DNA from: Natrinema pellirubrum DSM 15624
GTDB taxonomy: Archaea > Halobacteriota > Halobacteria > Halobacteriales > Natrialbaceae
Direction: 5' to 3'
Assembly: GCF_000230735.2 (NCBI RefSeq)
Contig: NC_019962.1
Coordinates: forward strand, 2,976,001-3,040,000
Length of the DNA stretch: 64,000 nt
Part shown: in pieces, positions 33,817 to 43,080 of the stretch
Position numbering within the stretch: position 1 is the stretch's first letter
Layout: each line of letters begins with the position of its first letter
Made by a program: the position numbers and the translations under genes
The notes under the pieces: model-generated
Databases searched by the model: none
Told to the model about the DNA's origin: nothing
What the model saw: only the letters and a program-made list of their open reading frames with translations

Positions 33817-34674
33817 TCACTCGTATGTTAGCGTCATGCCACCATCAAACAACAGGTCGCCGCCGTCCAGGTGCCGGCCGAGATCCGAGAAGCCGAGCAA
33901 AAAGAGGTTGGCGACGTCGATCGGTTCCATCATCTCCGTGACCCGGGACTGACCGAGCATCACGTCCTCGATCACCTCGTCGACCGAGATACCGCGCTGT
34001 TCGGCGGTATCCTCGAGTTGGGCGGTCACCAGCGGCGTCTTCACGTAGCCGGTGCTGAGCGAGAACGCTCGGATCTGCCCCTCGCCCTCGGCGGCGATCG
34101 ACTGGGTCAGTCCCCGCAGGCCGAACTTCGAGACGTTGTACGCGACCTTGTCGCTCGTGACGTAATGACCGTGGACAGACGCCATGTTGCCAACACACCC
34201 CTGGCCGTCGTCGGTCTCCCGGAAGTGCGGGAGACACAGTTTCGAGAGATACAGCGGGGCCCGGAGCATGATTCGATGCATCAGGTCGTAAGTCTCCATC
34301 GGGAACTCGTCGATGGGGTCGATGTGTTGCATTCCGGCGACGTTCGCGAGGTACTTGAGATCGCCCAGCTGTGCGGCCTCGTCGACGATCCGTTCGATGT
34401 CGTCGTCGACCGTCAGATCGCCGGGCACCGGCTCGATCTCGCCCTCGAGACCGAGGTCCTCGCCGCGAGCCACCGTCCCGGCGAGGCCGTCCTCGTCGAC
34501 GTCGGTCGCCGCGACGGTGAGGCCGTTACCGGCGGCGGCCAGTGCGGTCGCTCGGCCGATACCGGAGGCCGCACCCGTCACGAGACAGACGTTGCGGTCG
34601 GTGAACGAATCATCGGGGAACCGGTAGATCTCGTCGTCGTCGACCGTCGGTGCCGTGACTTTCGTCTGGGACAT
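33817..34674 (-). CDS. short-chain dehydrogenase/reductase, hydroxybutyrate-dehydrogenase-like
   Basis: 285-residue classical SDR. Cofactor loop TGAASGIGRATA (about residues 34-45), NVAGMQHIDPI, catalytic Ser in NMASVHGHYV, and the YNVSK (YxxxK) pair. A tail ending LLFDGGMTLTYE resembles 3-hydroxybutyrate dehydrogenases. Paired with an acyl-CoA ligase, a role in hydroxybutyrate or short-chain acid use (haloarchaeal PHB metabolism) is plausible but unproven. ATG 34674 has a TATA-like element about 33 bp upstream; the open frame continues far upstream but without conservation. Confidence 0.85.
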   Translation of the reverse strand: MSQTKVTAPTVDDDEIYRFPDDSFTDRNVCLVTGAASGIGRATALAAAGNGLTVAATDVDEDGLAGTVARGEDLGLEGEIEPVPGDLTVDDDIERIVDEAAQLGDLKYLANVAGMQHIDPIDEFPMETYDLMHRIMLRAPLYLSKLCLPHFRETDDGQGCVGNMASVHGHYVTSDKVAYNVSKFGLRGLTQSIAAEGEGQIRAFSLSTGYVKTPLVTAQLEDTAEQRGISVDEVIEDVMLGQSRVTEMMEPIDVANLFLLGFSDLGRHLDGGDLLFDGGMTLTYE

Positions 34675-34703
34675 GTTTTTCGTCTGCCACTCACCGCGGA
34701 CGA

Positions 34704-34711
34704 GCATAAAA
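34704..34711 (-). promoter_or_regulatory. candidate TATA box for the SDR-acs operon
   Basis: Minus-strand CTTTTATG about 33 bp upstream of the SDR ATG (34674), in the 111-bp spacer divergent from the histidine kinase gene. Confidence 0.45.
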
Positions 34712-34785
34712 GTATCCGCGGCCGCGGTTCGCTGGCCGCTCGCGCCGGCGAACGTCTTTTGCCGTTCTACGGCGTTCGACGTAGC

Positions 34786-37700
34786 ATGAGTACCCGAGCC
34801 GGGACCGACGAGGGTGCCTTCTGGGGCGACGTCACCGACGATGTCGCGCTCGAGCGCTATCGGACGCTCGTCAACACGATCGACGACGCGATCTACCAGC
34901 TCGACACCGACGGTTGCTTCGTCGCGGTCAACGACGGCATCGTCGAGGCGACCGGCTACGCCCGCGAGGACCTCCTCGGCGAACACGTCTCACTCGTTCT
35001 CGCCGCCGACGACGTGGCCCGTGTCGAACGCGAGATCGCGACCCGGATCGCCGCGGACGACGACGAGATCGCAACGTTCGAACTCGCCGTTCGAACTGCC
35101 GACGGCGACGCGATCCCCTTCGAACTCCGCGTCAACCTGCTGCTCGAGGACGGGGAGTTTCGGGGGACTATCGGCGTCGCCCGCGACCGCTCCGAGAAGC
35201 GCCGTCGACAGGACACGCTCGCGTCGGCGATCGCCTCCTACGAGTCGATCACGAGCGTCATCGACGGGGCCGACATCGGCGCCATCGTCCTCAACGAGCA
35301 GTGTGAGATCGAGTGGGCCGACGAGTCCGTCGAGGAGTACTTCGGCCTCGATCGCGCGAGTCTCATCGGACGGGACAACCGGACGGTCGTCGACGACGTC
35401 CTCAAACACCGGGTCGACGATCCCGGGTGCTTCGCAGCGACCGTCCTGTCGTCGTACGACGACGAGCGCTACGTCGACGGGTTCGAGTGTCGGATCACCG
35501 GCGACGGCGACCACGAGGATCGCTGGCTGTCCTACCAGAGCAAACCGATCGAATCGGGAGAGTTCGCCGGCGGACGAGTCGAGTTCTACTACGATATCAC
35601 CGATCAGAAGGAGTCGAAGGGTGCGCTCCGGCAGAGCGAAGCGGCGTTCCGGTCGCTTGTCGACGCCGTCGAGGAGTACGCCATCTTCCGGCTCGATACC
35701 GACGGGCACGTCGTCAGCTGGAACGAGGGGGCGCGCCAGATCAAGGGCTACGAGCGCGGGGAGATCCTCGGCGATCACTTCTCGCAGTTCTACACCGACG
35801 CGGACCGGGCCGCGGGCGTTCCCGCGCGGAACCTCGAGCGGGCCCTCGAGAACGGCTCCGTCGAGGACGAGGGGTGGCGCGTTCGTGCGGACGGGACGCG
35901 GTTCTGGGCGAACGTCACGATCACGGCGGTCCGGGACGACGACGGTACCCATCGGGGCTATCTGAAGGTGACGCGGGACATGACGGACCGCTGGGAGCGC
36001 GAGCGCGAACTCGAGAGCGAACTGCAGCGTATCCTCGGGCGGATCTCCGACGCTTTCTATGCGGTCGACGACGAGTTCCGGTTCACTCACGTCAACGATC
36101 GTGCCGCGGAGCTGCTGGAACGCTCCGAGGAGGAACTCCTCGGGGAACGTCTCTGGGACGTGTTTCCCGACCTCAACGAGATCGACGAGGTCTGGGACGC
36201 CTTCCATACGGCCCTGGAGTCCCAGGAGCCGACCAGCTACGAACTCTACTACGACGCGCTCGATTTCCGGGTCGAGGCAAACCTCTATCCCTCTGAAACG
36301 GGCATCTCGGTCTACTTTCAGGACGTCACCGAACGCCGGGAACGCGAACGCGAACTCGAGCGGACCGAGCGGCGCTTCGAGGCTATCTTCGAGGACCCGA
36401 ACATCCTCGTTGGACTGCTCGAACCCGACGGGACGGTGATCGACGTCAACGGAACCGCCATGGAGTACGTCGACGCGGAGCTGACGGACGTGATCGGCGA
36501 GCAGTTCTGTGAGACGCCGTGGTGGGGCGACGGATCCAGCGAGTCCGCGGGCGTTCGCGACGACATCAGGGAGTGGACCGAGCGGGCCGCCGCTGGCGAG
36601 TACGTCAACTTCGAGGCCGACCTCACCAGACCGGACGGGGAGCGATACACCCTCAATGGTGTCTTCCGGCCGGTCACGAACGACGACGGTGACGTCGTCT
36701 CGATCGTCGTCTCGGATCGGGACATCACGGAGCGCAAGAAACGTGAGCGCGAACTCGAGGAGTCCGAACAGCGCTATCGCACGCTGGCCGAGAACTTCCC
36801 GAACGGCGTCGTCACGCTGTTCGACCACGACCTCGAGTACACGCTGGCGGCGGGCCAGGGCTTCGAGAAGATCCCGGTCGACCCGGCCGATATCGAGGGA
36901 AAACACTACACGAACGCGTGGCCCCAGGAGATCAGTGATGCGCTCGAACCGGCGCTTCGGGGCGCACTCGAGGGCGAGCAAGGGGCGGTCGAACTCGAGT
37001 ACGCCGGCCGGGAGTGGGCCATCTACGCGGTCCCGATCACCGACACCCGCGGCGACGTCTTCGCCGGCGTGACGATGGCCCACGACATCACCGAACGCAA
37101 GGAGTACCAGCGCAAACTCGAGGAGACGGTCGAGCGCCTCGAGGAGTCGAACAAACGCCTCGAGGGGTTCGCTTACGCGGCCTCTCATGACTTACAGGAA
37201 CCCCTGCGGATGGTCTCGAGCTACCTCCAGCTGATCGAGGGCCGCTATGCCGATGCTCTCGACTCGGACGGACGGGAGTTCCTCGAGTACGCCGTCGACG
37301 GTGCCGAGCGGATGCGCGACATGATCGACGGGCTGCTGGCGTACTCGCGGGTCGAAACCCAGGGCGAGCCGCTCGAGCCCGTCGCCCTCGAAACCGTCTT
37401 CGACGACGTCCTCGAGGACCTGCAGTTACGGCTCGAGGAGACCGACGCGGCGCTCGAGGTCGGGGAGTTGCCCCGCGTCGAGGGCGATGCCAGCCAACTC
37501 CGGCAGGTGTTCCAGAACCTCCTGAGTAACGCTCTGGAGTACAGCGGCGACGAGCCGCCCCGCGTCCGCGTCGACGCCGAGCGCCGCGGCGAGGACTGGG
37601 TGGTCTCGGTCCACGACGAGGGGATCGGGATCGAACCGGACGATCAGGACCGCATCTTCGAGGTCTTCGAACGGCTGCACGGTCGCGAGGCCCACGCCGG

Positions 37701-37827
37701 CACCGGGATCGGGCTCGCGCTCTGTCAGCGCATCGTCGAACGCCACGGCGGCGAGATCCGCGTCGATTCCGAGCCGGGCGAAGGGGCGACGTTTTCCGTC
37801 GTGTTGCCCGCGGCGGACGCCGAATGA
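34786..37827 (+). CDS. soluble multi-PAS sensor histidine kinase
   Basis: 1013 residues from ATG 34786, no membrane segment. Six consecutive PAS-type domains can be delimited by their linkers at about residues 20-140, 145-280, 285-400, 405-515, 520-650 and 655-770 (repeated DVTERRERERELE, DITERKKRERELE and DITERKEYQRKLE junctions). The HisKA phosphoacceptor is H801 in YAASHDLQEPLRM. The HATPase domain has NLLSNALEYSG (N box), DEGIGIEPDDQDRIFEVFERL (G1/F) and GTGIGLALCQRIVERHGG (G2). No response regulator is adjacent, so the partner is elsewhere. The open frame runs 305 codons further upstream over the antisense of the SDR gene; that part is excluded for lack of domain similarity. Signal unknown (light, redox or small molecules are typical for PAS). 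Confidence 0.92.
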   Translation: MSTRAGTDEGAFWGDVTDDVALERYRTLVNTIDDAIYQLDTDGCFVAVNDGIVEATGYAREDLLGEHVSLVLAADDVARVEREIATRIAADDDEIATFELAVRTADGDAIPFELRVNLLLEDGEFRGTIGVARDRSEKRRRQDTLASAIASYESITSVIDGADIGAIVLNEQCEIEWADESVEEYFGLDRASLIGRDNRTVVDDVLKHRVDDPGCFAATVLSSYDDERYVDGFECRITGDGDHEDRWLSYQSKPIESGEFAGGRVEFYYDITDQKESKGALRQSEAAFRSLVDAVEEYAIFRLDTDGHVVSWNEGARQIKGYERGEILGDHFSQFYTDADRAAGVPARNLERALENGSVEDEGWRVRADGTRFWANVTITAVRDDDGTHRGYLKVTRDMTDRWERERELESELQRILGRISDAFYAVDDEFRFTHVNDRAAELLERSEEELLGERLWDVFPDLNEIDEVWDAFHTALESQEPTSYELYYDALDFRVEANLYPSETGISVYFQDVTERRERERELERTERRFEAIFEDPNILVGLLEPDGTVIDVNGTAMEYVDAELTDVIGEQFCETPWWGDGSSESAGVRDDIREWTERAAAGEYVNFEADLTRPDGERYTLNGVFRPVTNDDGDVVSIVVSDRDITERKKRERELEESEQRYRTLAENFPNGVVTLFDHDLEYTLAAGQGFEKIPVDPADIEGKHYTNAWPQEISDALEPALRGALEGEQGAVELEYAGREWAIYAVPITDTRGDVFAGVTMAHDITERKEYQRKLEETVERLEESNKRLEGFAYAASHDLQEPLRMVSSYLQLIEGRYADALDSDGREFLEYAVDGAERMRDMIDGLLAYSRVETQGEPLEPVALETVFDDVLEDLQLRLEETDAALEVGELPRVEGDASQLRQVFQNLLSNALEYSGDEPPRVRVDAERRGEDWVVSVHDEGIGIEPDDQDRIFEVFERLHGREAHAGTGIGLALCQRIVERHGGEIRVDSEPGEGATFSVVLPAADAE

Positions 37828-37832
37828 ACGAC

Positions 37833-38969
37833 TCAGGTCGCGTCCGCCCGTCGACGCCGCTCGAGCGTCCGTAACTGTTCGATCCGGGCTTCGGTCGACG
37901 GATGCGTCGCGGGCCGCCACCCGAGCAGCCGACGAACCGCCGCGACAGCCGGGCGGACGACGCGCACGTGGAGCCAGACCAGCCCCCGGTTCAGTCCGCG
38001 GGGATCGGCCGGCCCCTCGAACGAAACCGGCGGCAGAAACCGTTCGACCCAGTGGACCTCGCCGTCGTCATCGTCCGTCGAGACAGGCAACGGCTGCGAC
38101 ACGATCCCCAGCGTCGCGCTCGCGTGCAGCCGTACGTCCCGTTTCGGGCGCGAGTCCGAGAGCGTCTCGAGGGCGCTCGCCAGCGCGGCCGGGTCGCCGA
38201 GGAGTTGACTCGCGCCGCGGTCGGCGGCGTACTCGCGGGTCTTCGCAAACAGGCCGAGTGCGATCGCGTTCACGCCGAGCAGCGCCCGTGCGACCGCGCT
38301 CACGAGGAGGTACACGACCCCGATCACGAGGATCGGCACCGCGAGGATGAAAATACCGACCCCGGTGAAGAGACCGAGCAGCACCGCGTTCTCGAGGACG
38401 CGACGCAGCAGCCGTTCGCGCTCGAGCAATCGATCGCCGATCGCGACGGTCGCCGCGACGGCCGTGACGACCGGGAGGTCCCGGTTCGCGACGTGTGCGA
38501 CCTCGTGGGCGAGGGCCGCGTCGAGTTCGTCGTCGTCGAGTTCTGCGAGCAGCCCTCTCGTCACTACGATCGTCGGCGAGCGGCGGCTCCCGACGGTCAG
38601 ACAGGTCGGTTCGGCACGGTCGGCGATGGCCACCGAGGGAACCGGGACGGCCGCCTGCGTCGCCAACCGCTGGACGCGTCCGGCGACGTTTCTCGGACCG
38701 TCGCCCTCGGGCACCGTCAGCTCGAGCCCGGCGACGGCGGATCGCGAACCGTATCGCGCCTGCAGGGCGACGAGACCGACCGCACCGAGGAGGACTGTAC
38801 CGACGACGAACGGAACGCCGACGGCAGCCGGGCGGGACCAGCCGCCCACCGCCGCCACGCGGAGCCCGCTCCAGACGAGGACCGAGAGGACACCGACGTT
38901 GACGCCGACCACCAGCGTGAGGGCACCGACGATCCGGAGCCGGAGCCGGCGGTCCGGTGAGAGGGGCAT
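37833..38969 (-). CDS. M48 family membrane metalloprotease (HtpX-like)
   Basis: 378 residues from ATG 38969. Two N-terminal transmembrane helices, then the zinc motif HEVAH in DAALAHEVAHVANRDLP, two further hydrophobic segments, and the third ligand region EYAADRGASQLLGDP. This is the arrangement of HtpX/Ste24-type membrane proteases for quality control of membrane proteins. The C-terminal WRPATHPSTEARIEQLRTL motif is typical of the family. The frame upstream of 38969 is not conserved. Ends 5 bp from the convergent kinase stop. Confidence 0.88.
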   Translation of the reverse strand: MPLSPDRRLRLRIVGALTLVVGVNVGVLSVLVWSGLRVAAVGGWSRPAAVGVPFVVGTVLLGAVGLVALQARYGSRSAVAGLELTVPEGDGPRNVAGRVQRLATQAAVPVPSVAIADRAEPTCLTVGSRRSPTIVVTRGLLAELDDDELDAALAHEVAHVANRDLPVVTAVAATVAIGDRLLERERLLRRVLENAVLLGLFTGVGIFILAVPILVIGVVYLLVSAVARALLGVNAIALGLFAKTREYAADRGASQLLGDPAALASALETLSDSRPKRDVRLHASATLGIVSQPLPVSTDDDDGEVHWVERFLPPVSFEGPADPRGLNRGLVWLHVRVVRPAVAAVRRLLGWRPATHPSTEARIEQLRTLERRRRADAT

Positions 38970-39074
38970 ACTGTCATTTCGATACGGTGTTTCCAACAGT
39001 GTTGCGGTCGTCACCGGCTCGAGGGGGCGGCCGGCCCGACACATATAATATTCTCTATGTGAGTCTGACGTACG

Positions 39075-39080
39075 TTTATG
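39075..39080 (+). promoter_or_regulatory. candidate TATA box upstream of the smc operon leader gene
   Basis: TTTATG about 27 bp upstream of ATG 39105. A second AT-rich element ACATATAATATT at 39041-39052 could serve the divergent M48 gene (minus strand). Confidence 0.35.
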
Positions 39081-39104
39081 TGGCCGGCCGGGCCCCTAGT
39101 GGAT

Positions 39105-39413
39105 ATGTCGAACGATCGCGTCGAGCAACTCGAATCGACGGTCGCGAAACTCGAGTCGACGGTAGAGGGCCTGACGGACGAACTCATCGAAGCCAAGGAG
39201 CGAATCCGGGTCCTCGAGGCCGAACTCGACGCCGAGACGCCGACACGGGTCCCCGATCGGCGGGGCGACGAGGCGGGAACGGTGTCGGGAGACGAGACGC
39301 CGGAGGCCGAACCCGACGAAGTCGCCGAGGCGGCGGCCGACGCCGAGGGCGAGACGGAGACGGCCGACGAGGAAACGGAAGACTCAGGTAGCGACGACAT
39401 CATCGTCGCATAA
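39105..39413 (+). CDS. small acidic coiled-coil protein upstream of smc (DUF7518-like)
   Basis: 102 residues. The first 45 form an obvious heptad coiled coil (VEQLESTVAKLESTVEGL, then DELIEAKERIRVLEAEL); the rest is a very acidic, low-complexity tail ending in SDDIIVA. Haloarchaea commonly carry such a short gene directly upstream of smc (I associate it with family DUF7518 from memory). The gap to smc is 76 bp on the same strand, consistent with co-transcription. Function unknown; a coiled-coil accessory to condensin is an attractive but untested idea. Confidence 0.7.
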   Translation: MSNDRVEQLESTVAKLESTVEGLTDELIEAKERIRVLEAELDAETPTRVPDRRGDEAGTVSGDETPEAEPDEVAEAAADAEGETETADEETEDSGSDDIIVA

Positions 39414-39489
39414 CTGCAGCGGCGGCCGCGGTCGGGGAACGGACACCCCGGCAGACGGCCGCCTGTGTGACGGAGGGCTCGGATCAAGA

Positions 39490-42400
39490 ATGTATATCAA
39501 GTCGATCGTTCTCGACGATTTCAAGAGCTTCGGCCGCAAGACGAAGATCCCGTTTTACGAGGACTTCACGGTCGTGACCGGGCCCAACGGCTCCGGCAAG
39601 TCAAACATCATCGACGCCGTCTTGTTCGCGCTCGGGTTGGCCCGAACGCGGGGGATCCGCGCGGAGAAACTGACCGACCTCATCTACAATCCCGGTCACG
39701 AGGACGGTGACGGCGACGCCGGCGGCTCCCGGGAGGCGACCGTCGAGGTCGTCCTCGACAATGCCGACGGGACGCTGACTCGCTCGCAGGTCGTCAACGC
39801 CGCGGGCAGCGAGGACGTCGGCGACGTCGACGAGATCCGCATCCGTCGTCGGGTCAAAGAGACCGAGGACAACTACTACTCCTACTACTATCTCAACGAC
39901 CGCTCGGTCAACCTCTCCGACATCCAGGACCTGTTGGCTCAGGCCGGGATCACCCCGGAGGGGTACAACGTCGTCATGCAGGGCGACGTCACCGAAATCA
40001 TCAACATGACTCCCCACGCCCGCCGGGAGATCATCGACGAGATCGCGGGCGTCGCCGAGTTCGATGCCAAGAAGGAAAACGCCTTCGAGGAACTCGAGAC
40101 GGTCCAGGAACGGATCGACGAGGCCGAACTCCGCATCGAGGAGAAACGCGACCGGCTCGAGCAGCTTGCGGACGAGCGCCGCGAGGCGATGCGGTATCGC
40201 CGGCTCCGCCGCGAGAAAGAGGAGTACGAGGGCTACAAGAAAGCCAGCGAACTCGAGGAGAAACGCACGGACCTCGAGTCGGTCGAGGCGGAGATCGACG
40301 ACCGCGAGGACGAACTCCGGGAACTACAGCGCGAACTCGACGAACGCGAGGGCAAGGTCGTCCGGCTCGAGGAGGACCTCGCGGACATAAACGACGAGAT
40401 CGAGCGCAAGGGCGAGGACGAACAGCTGCGGATCAAAAGCGAGATCGAGGAACTCAAAGGCGAGATCTCGCGACTCGAGGACAAGATCGAATCCAGCGAG
40501 GCCGAGATCGAGGCCGCCGAGGCCGACCGCCGCGAGGCCTTCGTCGAGATCGACCGCAAGCAAGAGCAGATCGACGACCTCGAGGACGAGATCCGCGAAC
40601 ACAAGCTGGAGAAAGCCTCGATCAAGACCGAGATTCAAGAGCGCGAGGCCGAACGCGACGACCTCGAGGCCGAGATCGAGGCCGTCGACACCGAGTTCGA
40701 CGAACTCAAGGCCGATCTCGCCGACCGCAAGGACGACCTCGAGGCCGCCAAGACCGAGAAGAACGACCTCCAGCGCGAGCAGGACCGCCTGCTCGACGAG
40801 GCCCGGCGGCGCTCGACTACCATCGAGGAGACCGAGGAGACGATCGCGGAAAAGCAGGAGACGCTGCCGGAGATCGAGAACCAGCGGGCCGATTTAGAGC
40901 GGGAACTCGAGAAGGCCGAGCAGAACCGTGCGAACATCGCCGACGTGGTCGACGATCTGAAAGGCGAAAAACGCCGGCTCCAGTCGGACCTCGACGAGTT
41001 GGACGACGACATTCAGGCCAAACAGCAGGAGTACGCCGAACTCGAGGCAAAGGCCGGCGAGAACGGTGACTCCTCGTTCGGCCGTGCGGTGACGACGATC
41101 CTCAATTCGGGGATCAACGGCGTCCACGGCGCGGTCGCCCAACTCGGCACGGTGCCCGGCGAGTACGCCGTCGCCTGTGAGACCGCTGCCGGCGGGCGGC
41201 TGGCGAACGTAGTCGTCGACGACGACGTGGTCGGCCAGCAATGTATCGAACACCTCAAATCGCGCAACGCCGGTCGGGCGACGTTCCTGCCGCTGACGGA
41301 CATGAGCCAGCGCCGACTGCCCAACGCCCCCAGCGATCCGGGCGTCGTGGGCTTCGCGTACAACCTCGTCGACTTCGACGAGGAGTACGCCGGCGTCTTC
41401 TCGTACGTCCTCGGGGACACGCTGGTCGTCGAGGACATCGAGACCGCCCGCTCGTATATGGGCGACTACCGGATGGTCACCGTCGACGGCGACCTGGTCG
41501 AGAAAAGCGGCGCGATGACCGGTGGCTCCGGCGGCGGCTCCCGGTACTCCTTTACCGGCGGTGGCGAGGGCCAACTCGAGCGCGTCGCCAAGCAGATCAC
41601 CGAACTGCAGGAGGAACGCGAGGGACTGCGCGAGGAACTGCGCGGCGTCGAGGAACGACTCGACGACGCCCGCGACCGCAAGACCGACGCCGCCGACGAG
41701 GTGCGGTCGATCGAGGCCGAACTCGAGGGCCTCGACGAGAAACGCAAGCGGGTCGAGGAAGAAATCGACGACCTCGAGGCCGAACTCGAAGAGCTGCGGG
41801 CGGAACGGGAGTCGGTCGACGAGCGGATGAACGAGATCTCGGCGACGATCGACGAAAAGACGGCCGCGATCGAGGAGATCGAGGCCGAAATCGACGATCT
41901 CGAAACCGAACTCGCGGACTCGAAGATCCCCGAACTGACCGATCGGATCGAGGCACTCGAGGCCGAGATCGACGAGCGTGAGGACCGCATTACCGAGATC
42001 GACAGCGAGATCAACGAACTCACCCTCGAAAAGGAGTACGCCGAGGACGCGATCGATGACCGCCACGACGACATCGAGGCGGCCCAGAACCGCAAGGCCG
42101 ACCACGAGGAGCGAATCGAAGAGTACGAGGCCGAAATCGAGGGCAAGCGCGAGGGTCTCGAGGAGAAACGCGCGGCTGTCGCGGAACTCGAGGAGGAACT
42201 GACGGAGCTGAAAGCCGATCGCAGCGACCTGAAAGAGGAACTCTCGGAAGCGCGGACGAAACGCGACCGACAACAGGATCGGGTCAACACCGTCGAGAGC
42301 AAACTCGAGGACGCCCGCGAGCGGGCCGACAGCCTCGAGTGGGAGATCGAGTCGCTGGAATCGGCGGTCGGCGACTACGACCCCGAGGACGTACCCGATC

Positions 42401-43080
42401 ACGAGACCGTTCTCGAGACCATCGAGTTGTTGCAGTCCGACATGGACGCGATGGAGCCGGTCAACATGCTCGCGATAGAGGAGTACGACGAGGTCCGGGA
42501 CGATCTCGACGACCTCGAGGCGGGCAGGGAGACGCTGGTCGAGGAGGCCGACGGCATCCGCGACCGGATCGAACAGTACGAGACCCAGAAGAAGCAAACG
42601 TTCATGGACGCCTACGAGGCGATCGCCGGCCACTTCACCGAGATCTTCGAGCAGCTTTCGGAGGGGACCGGGAGCCTCCATCTCGAGAACGAGGACGACC
42701 CCTTCGACGGCGGGCTGACGATGAAGGCCCAGCCGGGGGACAAGCCCATTCAGCGACTGGACGCGATGTCCGGCGGTGAGAAGTCCCTGACCGCACTCGC
42801 CTTTATCTTCGCGATCCAGCGACACAACCCCGCCCCCTTCTACGCGTTAGACGAGATCGACGCCTTCCTCGACGCGGTCAACGCCGAGCGGGTCGGCGAG
42901 ATGGTCGAAGAACTGGCCGGCGAGGCGCAGTTCGTCGTCGTTTCCCACCGCTCGGCCATGCTCGATCGCTCCGAGCGGGCCATCGGCGTGACGATGCAAC
43001 AGGACAACGTTAGCGCGGTGACCGGGATCGATCTCAGCGATAGCGACGACGGTGGTGAGGAGGTGCCTGTGAGTGACTAG
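39490..43080 (+). CDS. smc: chromosome segregation protein SMC
   Basis: 1196-residue SMC ATPase that, with ScpA, folds and segregates the chromosome. Walker A TGPNGSGKSNI lies at about residue 31-41. A long coiled coil is interrupted by the hinge at about residues 530-680 (INGVHGAVAQLG through EKSGAMTGGSGGGSRYSF). The second coil follows, then the ABC signature MSGGEKSLTALAFIF and Walker B YALDEIDAFLDAVNAERVG near the C-terminus. The GTG start of scpA lies within its last codons (43073). Confidence 0.97.
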   Translation: MYIKSIVLDDFKSFGRKTKIPFYEDFTVVTGPNGSGKSNIIDAVLFALGLARTRGIRAEKLTDLIYNPGHEDGDGDAGGSREATVEVVLDNADGTLTRSQVVNAAGSEDVGDVDEIRIRRRVKETEDNYYSYYYLNDRSVNLSDIQDLLAQAGITPEGYNVVMQGDVTEIINMTPHARREIIDEIAGVAEFDAKKENAFEELETVQERIDEAELRIEEKRDRLEQLADERREAMRYRRLRREKEEYEGYKKASELEEKRTDLESVEAEIDDREDELRELQRELDEREGKVVRLEEDLADINDEIERKGEDEQLRIKSEIEELKGEISRLEDKIESSEAEIEAAEADRREAFVEIDRKQEQIDDLEDEIREHKLEKASIKTEIQEREAERDDLEAEIEAVDTEFDELKADLADRKDDLEAAKTEKNDLQREQDRLLDEARRRSTTIEETEETIAEKQETLPEIENQRADLERELEKAEQNRANIADVVDDLKGEKRRLQSDLDELDDDIQAKQQEYAELEAKAGENGDSSFGRAVTTILNSGINGVHGAVAQLGTVPGEYAVACETAAGGRLANVVVDDDVVGQQCIEHLKSRNAGRATFLPLTDMSQRRLPNAPSDPGVVGFAYNLVDFDEEYAGVFSYVLGDTLVVEDIETARSYMGDYRMVTVDGDLVEKSGAMTGGSGGGSRYSFTGGGEGQLERVAKQITELQEEREGLREELRGVEERLDDARDRKTDAADEVRSIEAELEGLDEKRKRVEEEIDDLEAELEELRAERESVDERMNEISATIDEKTAAIEEIEAEIDDLETELADSKIPELTDRIEALEAEIDEREDRITEIDSEINELTLEKEYAEDAIDDRHDDIEAAQNRKADHEERIEEYEAEIEGKREGLEEKRAAVAELEEELTELKADRSDLKEELSEARTKRDRQQDRVNTVESKLEDARERADSLEWEIESLESAVGDYDPEDVPDHETVLETIELLQSDMDAMEPVNMLAIEEYDEVRDDLDDLEAGRETLVEEADGIRDRIEQYETQKKQTFMDAYEAIAGHFTEIFEQLSEGTGSLHLENEDDPFDGGLTMKAQPGDKPIQRLDAMSGGEKSLTALAFIFAIQRHNPAPFYALDEIDAFLDAVNAERVGEMVEELAGEAQFVVVSHRSAMLDRSERAIGVTMQQDNVSAVTGIDLSDSDDGGEEVPVSD

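Noticed and set aside
33871..34785. 305-codon upstream extension of the histidine kinase frame
   Set aside because: It is antisense to the SDR gene, has no PAS or other domain, and the kinase starts naturally at ATG 34786.
39041..39060. ACATA...TATGT inverted repeat near the M48/smc divergent promoter
   Set aside because: Only 5-bp arms around an AT-rich TATA element; expected by chance.
40894..42825. 643-codon minus-strand frame inside smc
   Set aside because: Mirror of the SMC coiled coil; Leu/Asp/Glu-rich antisense artefact.
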